64,000 bases of DNA from Desulfobacca sp. GTDB lineage: Bacteria; Desulfobacterota; Desulfobaccia; Desulfobaccales; Desulfobaccaceae. Below are positions 1 to 8,001 of the stretch, one piece after another; position 1 is the first letter of the stretch; every line of letters begins with the position of its first letter. A model generated the notes under the pieces. It was given only the letters and a program-made list of their open reading frames with translations. It had not been told where the DNA came from and did no database searches. A program made the position numbers and the translations under genes. The stretch is from contig DYEV01000004.1 in the NCBI GenBank assembly GCA_020725545.1, forward strand, positions 25,362 through 89,361, read 5' to 3'.

Positions 1-605
1 CGCGGCACCGAAATGGCATACTGATTGTTCTGACAGAAGAAAATACACGGCGTCTGGAAAACCCCGGCAAAGTTCATGGCCTCGTGGCAATCGCCCTTGG
101 AAGTGGCCCCGTCGCCGAAGTAAATCAAAGTAACGGTCCCTTCCTTTTTGAGTTTGGCTGCCCAGGCCAACCCAACGCCGTGGGAGATCTGGGTCCCCAC
201 CGGCGCACAGATGGGCAAAACCCTGACGTTCTCGGGAAAATGACTGCCCCATTCACTGCCCATCCAATACATGTAGATCAACGCCAGAGGCACCCCCCGC
301 AGGAGCATGGCCCCCATCTCCCGGAACGATGGCACCAGCCAATCCCCCTCTTCCAGGACCGCAGCGCTGCCGATATTGGCTGCCTCCTGCCCCAGGGTGG
401 GCGGGTAGGTGCCCATCCGCCCGGCCCGTTGCATGGTCAGGGCCTGCTGATCCGCCACCCGCAGGTACACCATCCTATCATAGAGATCCAGCAACCGGGC
501 ATCGCTCAGATCAGCCGGACGTAAATCCCGGCCCACCACGTTTCCCTGGATGTCCAGAATCTCCACCCGCCGGCCGGCCAGCGGGTCAAAATCTGCCAGA
601 TTCAT
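1..605 (-). CDS. pdhA: Pyruvate dehydrogenase E1 alpha subunit, cut by window edge
   Basis: Thiamine-diphosphate-dependent alpha subunit of the E1 component that decarboxylates pyruvate and acylates the lipoyl E2 protein. The ATG is at 605-603 and the frame is open to base 1, so about 201 N-terminal residues are visible. Seen: the N-terminal region with the dehydrogenase-type RMVYLRVAD and TYPPTLGQEA stretches, and the ThDP-binding signature GDGATSKGD followed by HEAMNFAGV and QNNQYAISVP near the cut end. These match the PdhA family of Gram-positive and deltaproteobacterial type rather than the fused AceE type. The E1 beta and E2 genes would be expected beyond the left edge. A thioredoxin-like gene lies 68 bp upstream on the same strand and may be cotranscribed. 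A 2-oxoisovalerate dehydrogenase alpha subunit is the main alternative. Confidence 0.85.
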   Translation of the reverse strand, partial: MNLADFDPLAGRRVEILDIQGNVVGRDLRPADLSDARLLDLYDRMVYLRVADQQALTMQRAGRMGTYPPTLGQEAANIGSAAVLEEGDWLVPSFREMGAMLLRGVPLALIYMYWMGSEWGSHFPENVRVLPICAPVGTQISHGVGLAWAAKLKKEGTVTLIYFGDGATSKGDCHEAMNFAGVFQTPCIFFCQNNQYAISVP

Positions 606-673
606 GGGGACTCCTGCCACCAGGCCCTATCCACTGCCCAGAGAGCCGGTAAGTCTGCAGCCATACCCCCCCG

Positions 674-940
674 TTATTCCTGAGCCCATTGTTGCAAGGC
701 TTCATAACTGGGCACGCCGCAGAGCCATTTGCCCGTGCGGGTATTATAAAAAAACGGCACGCCGCCGCAAAACCCCTGGTCATATTTTTTCAGAAGGGCC
801 GCATTGGCTTGATTATGCCAGACTTCCAGCCTCGTGATGGTTACGCCCAGCTCCTCTTCCAACCGCGCCAGCAACGGTTCCACCTTCTTACAGTGGACAC
901 ATTCAGTACCATAAAATTCCAATAGGTGATCTGCCGCCAC
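674..940 (-). CDS. Small thioredoxin-family protein
   Basis: About 88 residues when started at the GTG at 940-938. An open frame continues upstream to a TTG at 1033, but that extension is not thioredoxin-like. Seen: LLEFYGTECVHCKK, a beta strand followed by a CxxC redox pair (CVHC) at the start of helix 1, then a helix, and GVPFFYNTRTGKWLCG, which holds the cis-proline loop (GVPFF) and the last strands. This is a minimal single-domain thioredoxin fold without a signal peptide, so probably a cytoplasmic disulfide reductase or glutaredoxin-like protein. The substrate cannot be told. It lies just upstream of the pyruvate dehydrogenase gene on the same strand. Confidence 0.75.
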   Translation of the reverse strand: MAADHLLEFYGTECVHCKKVEPLLARLEEELGVTITRLEVWHNQANAALLKKYDQGFCGGVPFFYNTRTGKWLCGVPSYEALQQWAQE

Positions 941-1154
941 AACATCCCCCCAACGAGTAACTGCTGCATACCCAAAAAAGTCCTTCCTGCCCCCACCCTG
1001 GCGACAGAGAGAGCGACTGTCATATCTTGTCAAGGGTTAATCGGTGCTGGGGGCACCAGGGTTGAAGATCTGTTGCCATGGCATCAGCGGACGTGCCGTG
1101 CACGCCGTTACCGGCGGCCCCGGACCGCCCTCTATGACTAGAAGTTGGTGCCAA

Positions 1155-1194
1155 CCCCCTCACCTCAGGCCTCTCCCCCTGCCTGAGGGAGAGG
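1155..1194. repeat. CTCTCCC-type intergenic palindrome, copy 1
   Basis: Pyrimidine-rich arm (ccctcacctcaggcctctcc) followed by a purine-rich arm ending gggagagg. Related copies lie near 1453, 41726, 42506, 48820 and 56525, all outside genes. Confidence 0.55.
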
Positions 1195-1452
1195 AATCTA
1201 TGGAATTAACAGGATATTTTCTGTCTATCAGCAAGACACCATATCCCGCCAAGGGTTTTGCAACAAGTTCTAGTATCCATCCAACAAGTCTTGAATCCTT
1301 CCCCCTGTGGCGCGGGAAAAGAGATAAGCCACTAGTCGCAGCCTTTAGGCTGCGCCACGGTAACCCACGGGCTTGATGCTATTTTTCGCAGGCTGAAGCC
1401 TGCGGTCACAGCGCCCCCCATCAATAGCGAACCGACCGGAAAGCCTTGAAAT

Positions 1453-1490
1453 TCCCTCTCCCCCAGGGGGCGCAAGGCTTAGGGTGAGGG
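1453..1490. repeat. CTCTCCC-type intergenic palindrome, copy 2
   Basis: Contains ccctctcccccagggggc and a following agggtgaggg arm. Same family as the copy near 1155. Confidence 0.5.
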
Positions 1491-1805
1491 TCTAATAACA
1501 TCGGTTATCTCAATATGTTAGACATTTCCCAAACTCTATCCGCTCTATGTCTGGGTAATGCTCAGCTCGTTCAGGAAGACAAAAAAAGAGGTTTGGCAAC
1601 AACCTGGATTCAATCTCTGCCGCTGCGCCCCTTAACCACCCGCCGTGGCCGGCCGGACTGGTTCCGCCGGCGTCGGGCCCCTTGCCCCAGGTATATCAAA
1701 ATAAGGATCAAAAAAAGTGAGTTGGATAAATTTTAACGAAAAAATAAAAAAATTCTACTATTATTCTCTTTTTGCCGGCACCCGGGTGGGTATGGCTGCG
1801 CCTCA

Positions 1806-2047
1806 TTACCCCCGGGCCACCGAGCGCTGTTCCAGGACCGCCACATCCTGTTCCAGGCGCACCGGGCCTCCAGGTTCTGGTGCTCCCCCCGCCGAACGAT
1901 GACTTCAGAAAACCGGTCCAGGCGCTGGTTCGTGACCACCAGACTGGCCTGGCTTTCACCCTGGCCGTTTTTCAGTGCCTGGATTTCCGGAAATATCAAT
2001 TCCTTGATAAAAGGGTACGACCGCTTCTCTGACTTCCACGGCGGCAA
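1806..2047 (-). pseudogene. Probable remnant of a small coiled-coil protein gene
   Basis: One frame reads IKELIFPEIQALKNGQ, then TNQRLDRFSEVIVRR and EHQNLEAR, typical of small alpha-helical coiled-coil proteins. The continuation RLEQDVAVLEQRSVARG is in a neighbouring frame and reaches a stop at 1808-1806, so at least one frameshift separates the parts. The start region is also unclear, because a second frame offers an ATG a few codons upstream. I read this as a decayed gene of unknown function. A chance open frame is possible. Confidence 0.35.
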
Positions 2048-2315
2048 ACCTCATGGCGAGGGCCAGGATCAGGGCAAAAGAGGATTTTTCGCTTTATTCT
2101 GAATAGTTATATTAGCAACAATCTTGAGGCCTGTCAAGCCGGACGGCGCTTAGACCCCGAACCGGAGCCGCCGGAAACCTCCGGGCCCGGCACCCGGGTG
2201 ATACTTGAGCCCGTCAGACGTGCCCGGCATTCTTTAAAGGCAACGTCGACACGAGGGCGAACCTGCAGGGAAAGGGGAACTGGTCGCAACGGCCGGCCGG
2301 TGCCGCCGGGCATGC

Positions 2316-2346
2316 AAAAGGCAGGGCCGGCGACCCGACCCTGCCT
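2316..2346 (-). terminator. Terminator after the 2375-2935 gene
   Basis: On the minus strand AGGCAGGG pairs with CCCTGCCT (8 bp, 12-nt loop), followed by TTT. It sits about 30 bp past the stop of the VPLPA gene. Confidence 0.55.
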
Positions 2347-2374
2347 GCAAAAGGGTTTCCTTACCTACGGCCGC

Positions 2375-2935
2375 TTAGGCTGCCCGCCGCCGGCCATAAG
2401 CCGCCAACCGCACCAACCCCGCGCCCAGCAGCAGCAAGGCCCCGGGCAGGGGCACCACCGCCACACAGTGGGGATCATCATAGTTATAGGTAATGGTCCA
2501 GGCGGGGGTGGCACCGCCGCTCCAGGCCAGGAGCGCGGACTCCCTGACAATACCTGCCAATCCCCCCTCAAAAGCCCGAAACGCCAAGCTCAAGGGCTCA
2601 TGCAACACCCCGGCAAAATGCAGGGTAAACACCAAAGTTTCGGCCTCTGGGCCAGTGGCCGTGGCCTCCCGCGGATAGTCCCCAACGGCAGCCCCCTGCC
2701 AACCGCTCATGTCAAAATATTGAAACACCGGAGCTGCAAAGGCGGCAGCTTCGGGTTCCAGCATAATAACCTGCAGGGTATCAAACGGGCCCACACTGTG
2801 TTCTTTAAACGTTTGGGACCAGGAGCCGGTGGGTATCGCCTCCCCGTAAGTTTCCAGGCACTGCCCCGGGCCCGCCACAAGTCCCACCAGCATGAGGCCG
2901 AGGACGCTCCCTAAAAATAAAAACTTTTTTGTCAT
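2375..2935 (-). CDS. Exported protein with VPLPA-CTERM sorting signal
   Basis: 186 residues. N-terminal signal peptide (MTKKFLFLGSVLGLMLVGLV, cleavage near GPGQC), a middle beta-rich domain of about 130 residues that I do not recognise, then VPLPGALLLLGAGLVRLAAY followed by an Arg cluster at the very C-terminus. That tripartite end (VPLP motif, transmembrane segment, basic tail) is the signal recognised by exosortase XrtD, whose gene is at 13270. The protein should be exported, cleaved at the VPLPA motif and released or attached to the envelope or exopolysaccharide. A sigma-54-like promoter lies about 90 bp upstream and a hairpin terminator follows. Function of the mature domain is unknown. 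Confidence 0.8.
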   Translation of the reverse strand: MTKKFLFLGSVLGLMLVGLVAGPGQCLETYGEAIPTGSWSQTFKEHSVGPFDTLQVIMLEPEAAAFAAPVFQYFDMSGWQGAAVGDYPREATATGPEAETLVFTLHFAGVLHEPLSLAFRAFEGGLAGIVRESALLAWSGGATPAWTITYNYDDPHCVAVVPLPGALLLLGAGLVRLAAYGRRRAA

Positions 2936-3026
2936 CGCACCGCTTTGTGCCTCCTTTCTCCCGTTGTTTTCTCTACCAGGTCAGAGCTTTGGCCGACCGC
3001 CTTGGTATTCCTGCCGATAATCTTAT

Positions 3027-3041
3027 GCATAATCTGCGCCA
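3027..3041 (-). promoter_or_regulatory. Candidate sigma-54 promoter
   Basis: On the minus strand the sequence is TGGC-GCA-GATT-ATGC. The -24 TGGC and -12 GC elements are at the correct spacing for RpoN. It lies about 90 bp upstream of the VPLPA gene at 2935. One base of the -12 element departs from consensus. Confidence 0.45.
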
Positions 3042-3360
3042 AGAGAAAGGGCTCCACAACTTCCCTCAGGTTCAAAAAAATATACCCGCGACCATGTCTT
3101 ATCCTGTTGATATCTCTGAACTACTTAATTCCAAAGCGTTTCCTTGGCCAAAATCCCGGGATTTTACCAAATGCATAATGTTTCAAGAATAAAACACCGT
3201 GTTTCATTTTCAAAACAATTCTGCCCAGGCCCGGCCGAAAGACGATCTAAAATAGCCCTTGAGAAACTCAAGACTTCTGGGAAAAGATTGATTCAAAGGA
3301 ATTGCCCACAGGAAGGGAGTAGGGCCGCCGCGCCGCGCCGACCTCCTTCTGACTCTCGTG

Positions 3361-3381
3361 GCGCCGACCTCCAGGTCGGCG
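3361..3381. repeat. GCGCCGACCTCCAGGTCGGCG palindrome, copy 1
   Basis: Near-perfect inverted repeat (CGCCGACCT / AGGTCGGCG). An identical 21-mer occurs at 48896-48916, 45 kb away, also intergenic. Confidence 0.7.
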
Positions 3382-3543
3382 GCCGGGGAAACGCCTTACC
3401 ATCCGGGGTTTTAACGTTGTTCCCCCCCACCTCTCTTCCTTGAGAACATCCTTGAAATTCTCATCAAAAATTATTCCTTTTCGCCTTGACAAGTTCACAA
3501 GAAGGCGATTAAACTTCGGGAAAATTTGAGCAAGGAGGAGAAT

Positions 3544-4407
3544 ATGGTTCAATCTATCACGGGGAGGGGCCGGCGGGGGGCCGGCTGGCTGGCGCTCCTG
3601 GCCCTGGTCCTGCTGCTGGCCGCGGCCCCGGCCTGGGGGGCCAGCTATTTTGTCTACCAACAATGGGGCGGCACCTGGCAGGACGCCAATAAGACGGCCG
3701 CCAACACCGAGGACGACCTGATGTGCTGGGCCGCCGCGGCCAGCAACGTCCTGGCCTGGGCCGGCTGGGGCACCCCCACCTATAACACCACCGACAAGAT
3801 CTTCAAACACTTCCAGGATCATTGGACGGATAATACCGGCGTCCCGGCTTGGGCCTGGAAATGGTGGCTGAACGGCTCGCCGCCGCCCTATTATTTTGCT
3901 TCCTATCCCGATGTCCCCGGCGGCGGGAACTTTTACCCCACTTTGAATTTCACTAGTTATTATAGTTCTGGCAGCAATCCTGATCTCATGGTGTCGGCTG
4001 AGCTCTTAATGCGCCAGGGTTATGGCGTCACTCTGATCATCGGGCGACCCGGCGGCTCCCACGCCGTAACCGCCTGGGGCTTCGACTATACCTATGATCC
4101 CTTAACCAAAAAGAATCTCTACTCCGGCATTTATATTACTGACTCAGACGACGGCGTTCTGGGCCTTAAATACTATCCCATTACCAAACCGGGGGCTTGG
4201 TGGACCTTAGGGGGCTCTTACAGCGGTTGGCAGATCGGCTTGGTGCAGGCGTTTAGGAAACGGGCGTCTCTTATCCAGATTCCCTTCGGTGCCTTTCCCG
4301 ACGAGCTGGATGTGGCCGTCGGCGTGGCCCCGGTGCCGTTGCCGGCCACCTGGCCCCTCGTCGCCTCGGGCTTTCTGCTGATCCTGCTCGGTCGGCGCCG
4401 CGCTTAA
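3544..4407 (+). CDS. IdeS/Mac (C66)-like cysteine protease with VPLPA-CTERM
   Basis: 287 residues from the ATG at 3544, which has AGGAGG 5 bp upstream; an in-frame TTG at 3526 is less likely. Signal peptide about 1-33. Catalytic region: DDLMCWAAAASNVL with Cys61, GGSHAVTAWGFDY with His173, and IYITDSDDG with Asp200 and Asp202. These line up with the Cys, His and paired Asp residues of streptococcal IdeS, an IgG-cleaving enzyme, but IgG is an unlikely substrate here. C-terminal VPLPATWP motif at about 264, hydrophobic segment and GRRRA tail mark it as an XrtD substrate. It is about 60-65% identical by eye to the neighbour at 5505. It probably acts outside the cytoplasmic membrane, perhaps on a surface or extracellular protein; target unknown. 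Confidence 0.85.
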   Translation: MVQSITGRGRRGAGWLALLALVLLLAAAPAWGASYFVYQQWGGTWQDANKTAANTEDDLMCWAAAASNVLAWAGWGTPTYNTTDKIFKHFQDHWTDNTGVPAWAWKWWLNGSPPPYYFASYPDVPGGGNFYPTLNFTSYYSSGSNPDLMVSAELLMRQGYGVTLIIGRPGGSHAVTAWGFDYTYDPLTKKNLYSGIYITDSDDGVLGLKYYPITKPGAWWTLGGSYSGWQIGLVQAFRKRASLIQIPFGAFPDELDVAVGVAPVPLPATWPLVASGFLLILLGRRRA

Positions 4408-4426
4408 GTAAAAATTTTCTCCACCA

Positions 4427-4459
4427 GGGGCCAGAGCTACCTCTGGCCCCTTTTTTCTT
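4427..4459 (+). terminator. Strong intrinsic terminator between convergent genes
   Basis: Perfect 10-bp stem GGGGCCAGAG / CTCTGGCCCC with a 4-nt loop followed by TTTTTTCTT. It serves the protease gene and ends at the stop of the convergent VPLPA gene. Confidence 0.9.
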
Positions 4460-5168
4460 ACTGGCGGCGTTTATAGAGGGCCAGGCGGACGAGACCCGCA
4501 CCCAGGAGGAGGATGGCGGTGGGCAGCGGCACAACAGTGCCGAAGTTATCTATGGCCACAGCAGCACCATCTCCATAAAAACCCAGGGAGGCAAAATTAT
4601 TAAAAGTTGTTGAACTATGGGTAAAAATCAGGCCGATGTCAGTGACAGTGGCAATAACTTGGGCAAATGTTTTATCTCCTGTGTCGGCATTTGGCCAGCG
4701 CAGAAAATTTTCCTCGCTAAGGGTCACTTTATGGGACTGCCAACCTGTAAACCTGTTGGGATTCCAGCTAACGAGGTCATTGCTGACGAAATAATTGCTG
4801 GTCTCGTCAATCAACGAGCCGATGTAAAAGCGCACCATGGGGTCGGCGCCCTCATATTGCGCTATGCTGCCCGTTAACTGAAGATCTACCGTCAGGATCA
4901 TACCTGAAAGCTCACCGAAAATTGCTGCGTTTTTAGCCTGATAACCATAAAGCCGGTTTGTTGCCTCCGACGCCCCCTGGACGATATAACCATTGCCCCC
5001 GGTTTGCTGCCAGGCAGCCACGCCTGTGGTAACGTCCCCAGCATTATTGATCGTTCCATAATACCAACCAGCATTACTAGAATCAAACGTCTCGATATAA
5101 GCCGCCGGCGCTGGCGAGACGACCATACCAACCAGCAAAAGAACTAACCCTGCCGTGAATTTCCTCAT
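4458..5168 (-). CDS. Exported beta-rich protein with VPLPA-CTERM
   Basis: 236 residues from the ATG at 5168 (an open frame extends to 5249, but MRKFTAGLVLLLVGMVVSPA is a standard signal peptide start). The mature part, starting AYIETFDSSNAGWYYG, alternates beta strands and turns and resembles the jelly-roll or lamininG-like domains often found in PEP-CTERM proteins. It contains DLQLTGSIAQYEG and FTGWQSHKVTLSEENF. C-terminus: VVPLPTAILLLGAGLVRLAL then YKRRQ, the XrtD sorting signal. Convergent with the protease gene at 3544, sharing the terminator between them. A sigma-70-like promoter lies about 120 bp upstream. Carbohydrate binding is a guess only. Confidence 0.8.
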   Translation of the reverse strand: MRKFTAGLVLLLVGMVVSPAPAAYIETFDSSNAGWYYGTINNAGDVTTGVAAWQQTGGNGYIVQGASEATNRLYGYQAKNAAIFGELSGMILTVDLQLTGSIAQYEGADPMVRFYIGSLIDETSNYFVSNDLVSWNPNRFTGWQSHKVTLSEENFLRWPNADTGDKTFAQVIATVTDIGLIFTHSSTTFNNFASLGFYGDGAAVAIDNFGTVVPLPTAILLLGAGLVRLALYKRRQ

Positions 5169-5504
5169 AGCTCCCGCCCCTTTTCTGAGCAAATAAATAT
5201 CGCTCTCATCCTTACCCGCCGATACCCCCTCGGGAGAAGGCACCCTCAACGCTGTCCTCGCGCTCTGTTAAGAAACTATATATTATTTTACAAAGAATTT
5301 TCATCTCGTCAAGGATATCGAAATCGGAATTGAGAAAAGTTAATTAAAAGTATTGTATTTATTTAAAATCAATAACAAGAACAAGAGGTTGTCAGATTTT
5401 TTGGGGCGTTTTCGGTAATGCCTGATTGTCTGATATTTTTTTCTAAAGTTTTCTTTACCCAGATTCGATAAGCCAGGAAACTATCCAAGGAAGGAGATTA
5501 CCGT
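5169..5504. other. Divergent AT-rich spacer
   Basis: Region between the 4458-5168 gene (minus) and the 5505 gene (plus). AT-rich between about 5270 and 5460, consistent with promoters for both directions. A minus-strand sigma-70-like pair is listed separately. No sigma-54 site was found for the 5505 gene. Confidence 0.5.
5285..5312 (-). promoter_or_regulatory. Candidate sigma-70 promoter for the 4458-5168 gene
   Basis: Minus strand TTGACG, 16-bp spacer, TAAAAT, in an AT-rich context about 120 bp upstream of the start codon. Confidence 0.45.
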
Positions 5505-6353
5505 ATGAAACGCCTGAGCCCTATCGTCCTCTGGCTGGTGTTGAGTGCCATGGCCGGCACCGCCTGGGCTTTGCCGCCCACTACCCTTAAATATAATTAC
5601 TATATTTATAACCAGTGGGGCGGCACCTGGCAGGACGCCAACAAAAATTATGTGGATGACAGCCTCATGTGCTGGGCCGCCACGGCCTCCAACGTCCTGG
5701 AGTGGGGCCAGTGGGACACGCCGACCATCACCACGGCCACCCAGATTTTTCAGCATTTCAAGGATCACTGGACCAACAACACCGGCGTCATGAGCTGGGC
5801 CTGGAAGTGGTGGCTGAACGGTTCGCCACCGCCCTATTATTTCGCCTCCTATCCCGATGTGCCGGGGGGCGGCAACTTCTATCCGGCGGCGAATTTTACC
5901 GACTACTACCGCTATGCCGGCAGCGGCGACCTCATGGGGGTCATGGATAACTGGATGCACCAGGGCTATGGCGTCGGCCTGGTGATCGGCAAAGGCGGGG
6001 GACTGCATGCCATCACCGCCTGGGGCTTCGGGTATAACCTGGTGAACGGGGTCAAACAATACACCAGTATCTATGTCACTGATTCCGACGACGGGGTGAC
6101 GGCCTTGAGAAACTACCCCCTGACCTGGAATGGATCGGCGTGGGTTCTGGGCGGGTCATACAGCGGCTGGTCTGTGGGCAGCCTCTCCGGGTTTAAATAC
6201 CGGCTGTCGCCGGCCGGGGCCGGGTCCTTTTGGGCAAGCGAGGGGCCGCAGGGCGGAGAAATCCTCGTGACCCCCTTGGCGCCCTCCTGGCTGCTTTTCG
6301 GGGCAGGTCTGCTGCTGCTCCTTCTCTTAAACCGGCGGGTGGCGGTGGAGTAA
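5505..6353 (+). CDS. Second IdeS/Mac (C66)-like cysteine protease, exported
   Basis: 282 residues. GGAAGGAG precedes the ATG by about 8 bp. Signal peptide 1-22 (LVLSAMAGTAWA). The motifs repeat those of the 3544 gene: DDSLMCWAATASNVL with Cys56, GGGLHAITAWGF with His168, and IYVTDSDDG with Asp193 and Asp195; the WAWKWWLNGSPPPYYFASYP block is shared almost unchanged. These match the catalytic layout of peptidase family C66. The C-terminus is a hydrophobic segment with an RR tail but the motif before it is VTPLAPSW instead of VPLPA, so exosortase recognition is less certain. Probable tandem duplicate of the 3544 gene, separated from it by an opposite-strand VPLPA gene. Substrate unknown. Confidence 0.85.
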   Translation: MKRLSPIVLWLVLSAMAGTAWALPPTTLKYNYYIYNQWGGTWQDANKNYVDDSLMCWAATASNVLEWGQWDTPTITTATQIFQHFKDHWTNNTGVMSWAWKWWLNGSPPPYYFASYPDVPGGGNFYPAANFTDYYRYAGSGDLMGVMDNWMHQGYGVGLVIGKGGGLHAITAWGFGYNLVNGVKQYTSIYVTDSDDGVTALRNYPLTWNGSAWVLGGSYSGWSVGSLSGFKYRLSPAGAGSFWASEGPQGGEILVTPLAPSWLLFGAGLLLLLLLNRRVAVE

Positions 6354-6385
6354 TATTATCCGCCCGCTCACAAGGGCTGGGCAAG

Positions 6386-6414
6386 TTTCAGGGGGCGGCT
6401 GCCGCCCCCTGAAA
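6386..6414. terminator. GC-rich hairpin between convergent genes
   Basis: Perfect 14-bp inverted repeat tttcagggggcggc / gccgccccctgaaa with a single central base. It lacks a T-tract on either strand, so it may be a Rho-type end structure or a dispersed palindrome rather than a classic terminator. Confidence 0.45.
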
Positions 6415-6433
6415 TTGCGGTTTGCTGCAAAGA

Positions 6434-7258
6434 TTAAACCTCTTCCCGCCGCCTGCGGGCATAGGCCGCCAACCGGGCTAGGCCGGCGCCCAACAGAAGC
6501 ACGGCTCCGGGCAGGGGCACATTGCCGGCGGTAAAAACAGCTTCGGCCGTATCATTGGCGCAGGTGGCCGTGGCCCACAGGAAGGCAAAGGCGCTGTTGG
6601 GATCAAAGCCAGTGATGCCGGTGAGTTTGATTGCCAACTGGTAATCAGGTGCACTGCCTGCTATATTTGTCCAAGTTACAGTAGTAGTATCAAAAGGAAT
6701 AGTGGCTTTGGCCTCGACGGGAACGTCTTTGGCATTACCATCATTGATCACTGCATTTGGGGGACTCCCGCTTTGGATGGTGCCGCCATAACGACCGCCG
6801 TAAACCCAACCACCACTCTGCCAATAATTGGAATTCCATGTTTTTGACGTTTCATAGCCGGCGGTTAGGCTGTAAACATTATTTTGACGACCGCTACGAG
6901 TGCCGATGGCAATATCCCAACTCCCATCGGCGCCGGCGTCAATAAAAAGATCAGCCGCGACGGCGGCCCCGTCATAATAAGAGGCTCCTTTCCAATTGGT
7001 CTCAATAATCAGCGTGCCGTCGGTTTTTAAAACCCCGCCATAGTTTTCGTATGTAGCGGTGGCGCCAATAACATCATACCAAGTTTTATTTGCCCCTGAT
7101 GTTCCCACTTTCGTCCCTGTGACATTGACATTTACTGCTGAACTGCCAATCCAGGTTTCGATCAGCGTGTTATTCGTAAAAACCACATCCGCCTGGGCGC
7201 TGACCGCAAAGAGGCCCAGGGTCATCACCAGCGCCAAAATCAGTAAAAGTTTTTTCAC
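6434..7258 (-). CDS. Exported beta-rich protein with VPLPA-CTERM
   Basis: 274 residues from the GTG at 7258, which has GGAGG six bases upstream; an ATG four codons earlier (7270) is the alternative. Signal peptide KKLLLILALVMTLGLFAVSA ending at AQA. The mature domain (about 225 residues) is rich in Gly, Thr, Asn and aromatic residues, with repeated beta-strand patterns such as ENYGGVLKTDGTLIIETNW and GGWVYGGRYGG. No enzyme motif is seen. It ends NVPLPGAVLLLGAGLARLAA then YARRRREEV, the XrtD-type sorting signal plus basic tail. Convergent with the second protease gene. Likely a secreted structural or matrix protein; function unknown. Confidence 0.8.
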   Translation of the reverse strand: MKKLLLILALVMTLGLFAVSAQADVVFTNNTLIETWIGSSAVNVNVTGTKVGTSGANKTWYDVIGATATYENYGGVLKTDGTLIIETNWKGASYYDGAAVAADLFIDAGADGSWDIAIGTRSGRQNNVYSLTAGYETSKTWNSNYWQSGGWVYGGRYGGTIQSGSPPNAVINDGNAKDVPVEAKATIPFDTTTVTWTNIAGSAPDYQLAIKLTGITGFDPNSAFAFLWATATCANDTAEAVFTAGNVPLPGAVLLLGAGLARLAAYARRRREEV

Positions 7259-8001
7259 GATTGCCTCCATTTTTCCATGTTGATTTATGGTGATTTATAT
7301 ATGCCACTGCTCCTCTGCGTGCCGGTCTCCCGTCGCCTCACCTCCTTTGCCATGAATTTTGCCGGTTGAAAACTGCCACCTGCTTTTGACCGGAAGGCCG
7401 CGACCCCCGGTCGGTTTTTTGATCCGCAACTTCGCTTCGTTTATTATGCAATTCCTGTACCAGGCTTGCTGGCGGTCCTGGGCGCAATCTGTGCAAAGAA
7501 CTGAACAGGGGAAAAAGTCGGTAGTCCTTGGGAATTTTAGTAGATTTGCCGAGAACGGCCCGCGCTTGGCCCTGCGGGCGCGGTCCGGCCCCGGCAAAAT
7601 GATGTTCAAAATATTGTATTTGGCGTTCAGAATGGTGAACATGGTTAACCTTTTGATATAACGAAAGAAAGGCATTTAGCCCCCAAAGCCGTGTGCAGAT
7701 TTCTAAACATGGCAGCCGACCGGGGCGGGGGGGGTCTCTCGGGTGCCGGTCGAGAGCGGCGCCTGCCGATCGGGAGAGCGGCGCTACTAGGGATATCGGC
7801 GCAACCAGGGAGGGCGGCGGTACGGGTTTTATCCTCGGGCCCAGGGGACGGCCAGGCGGCTGTCGAATTTTTTTGTAAGGAAACCGGCCCCGGCTGTCGA
7901 TAAAGAAACTAGCCCGGTTCCCCTTCCCCGGCCTTTCTGATATCTTATAATAAAGGCAAGGTCGGGGCAGGTCTTTTCCCGGCCAAAAGTGCGATCAACT
8001 T
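7259..8001. other. Spacer upstream of the polysaccharide locus
   Basis: About 740 bp without a credible gene. The one 126-codon open frame on the minus strand (7295-7675) has no family resemblance and no ribosome site. A TATAAT at 7946-7951 lies about 50 bp before the first polysaccharide gene but has no matching -35. Confidence 0.5.

Larger units (their letters stand above)
941..2315. other. Gene-poor interval with short repeats
   Basis: About 1.4 kb with no convincing intact gene. It contains two copies of the CCCTCTCCC/GGGAGAGGG intergenic repeat (about 1155-1194 and 1453-1490). Two small palindromes built on 'gcagcctttaggctgc' and 'gcaggctgaagcctgc' lie near 1339-1405. A probable broken coiled-coil gene lies at 1806-2047. 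The stretch 1690-1770 is locally AT-rich. Confidence 0.6.
2936..3543. other. Divergent spacer between two VPLPA genes
   Basis: Intergenic region between the minus-strand VPLPA gene and the plus-strand protease gene. It holds a sigma-54-like site on the minus strand (3027-3041), the palindromic repeat at 3361-3381, a partial direct copy gcgccgacctcc near 3336, and a TTGACA at 3486-3491 that could serve as a -35 box for the protease gene with a poor -10 (TTAAAC). Confidence 0.5.

Noticed and set aside
2198..2914. 238-codon plus-strand open frame opposite the first VPLPA gene
   Set aside because: It is the shadow of the minus-strand gene, which has a signal peptide and sorting signal.
7270..7340. 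Sigma-54-like GGCACG upstream of the 6434-7258 gene
   Set aside because: The GC of the -12 element is one base too far from the -24 GG, so the spacing does not fit RpoN.
7295..7675. 126-codon minus-strand open frame upstream of the polysaccharide locus
   Set aside because: No ribosome site, no domain pattern, biased mixture of residues typical of noncoding GC-rich sequence.
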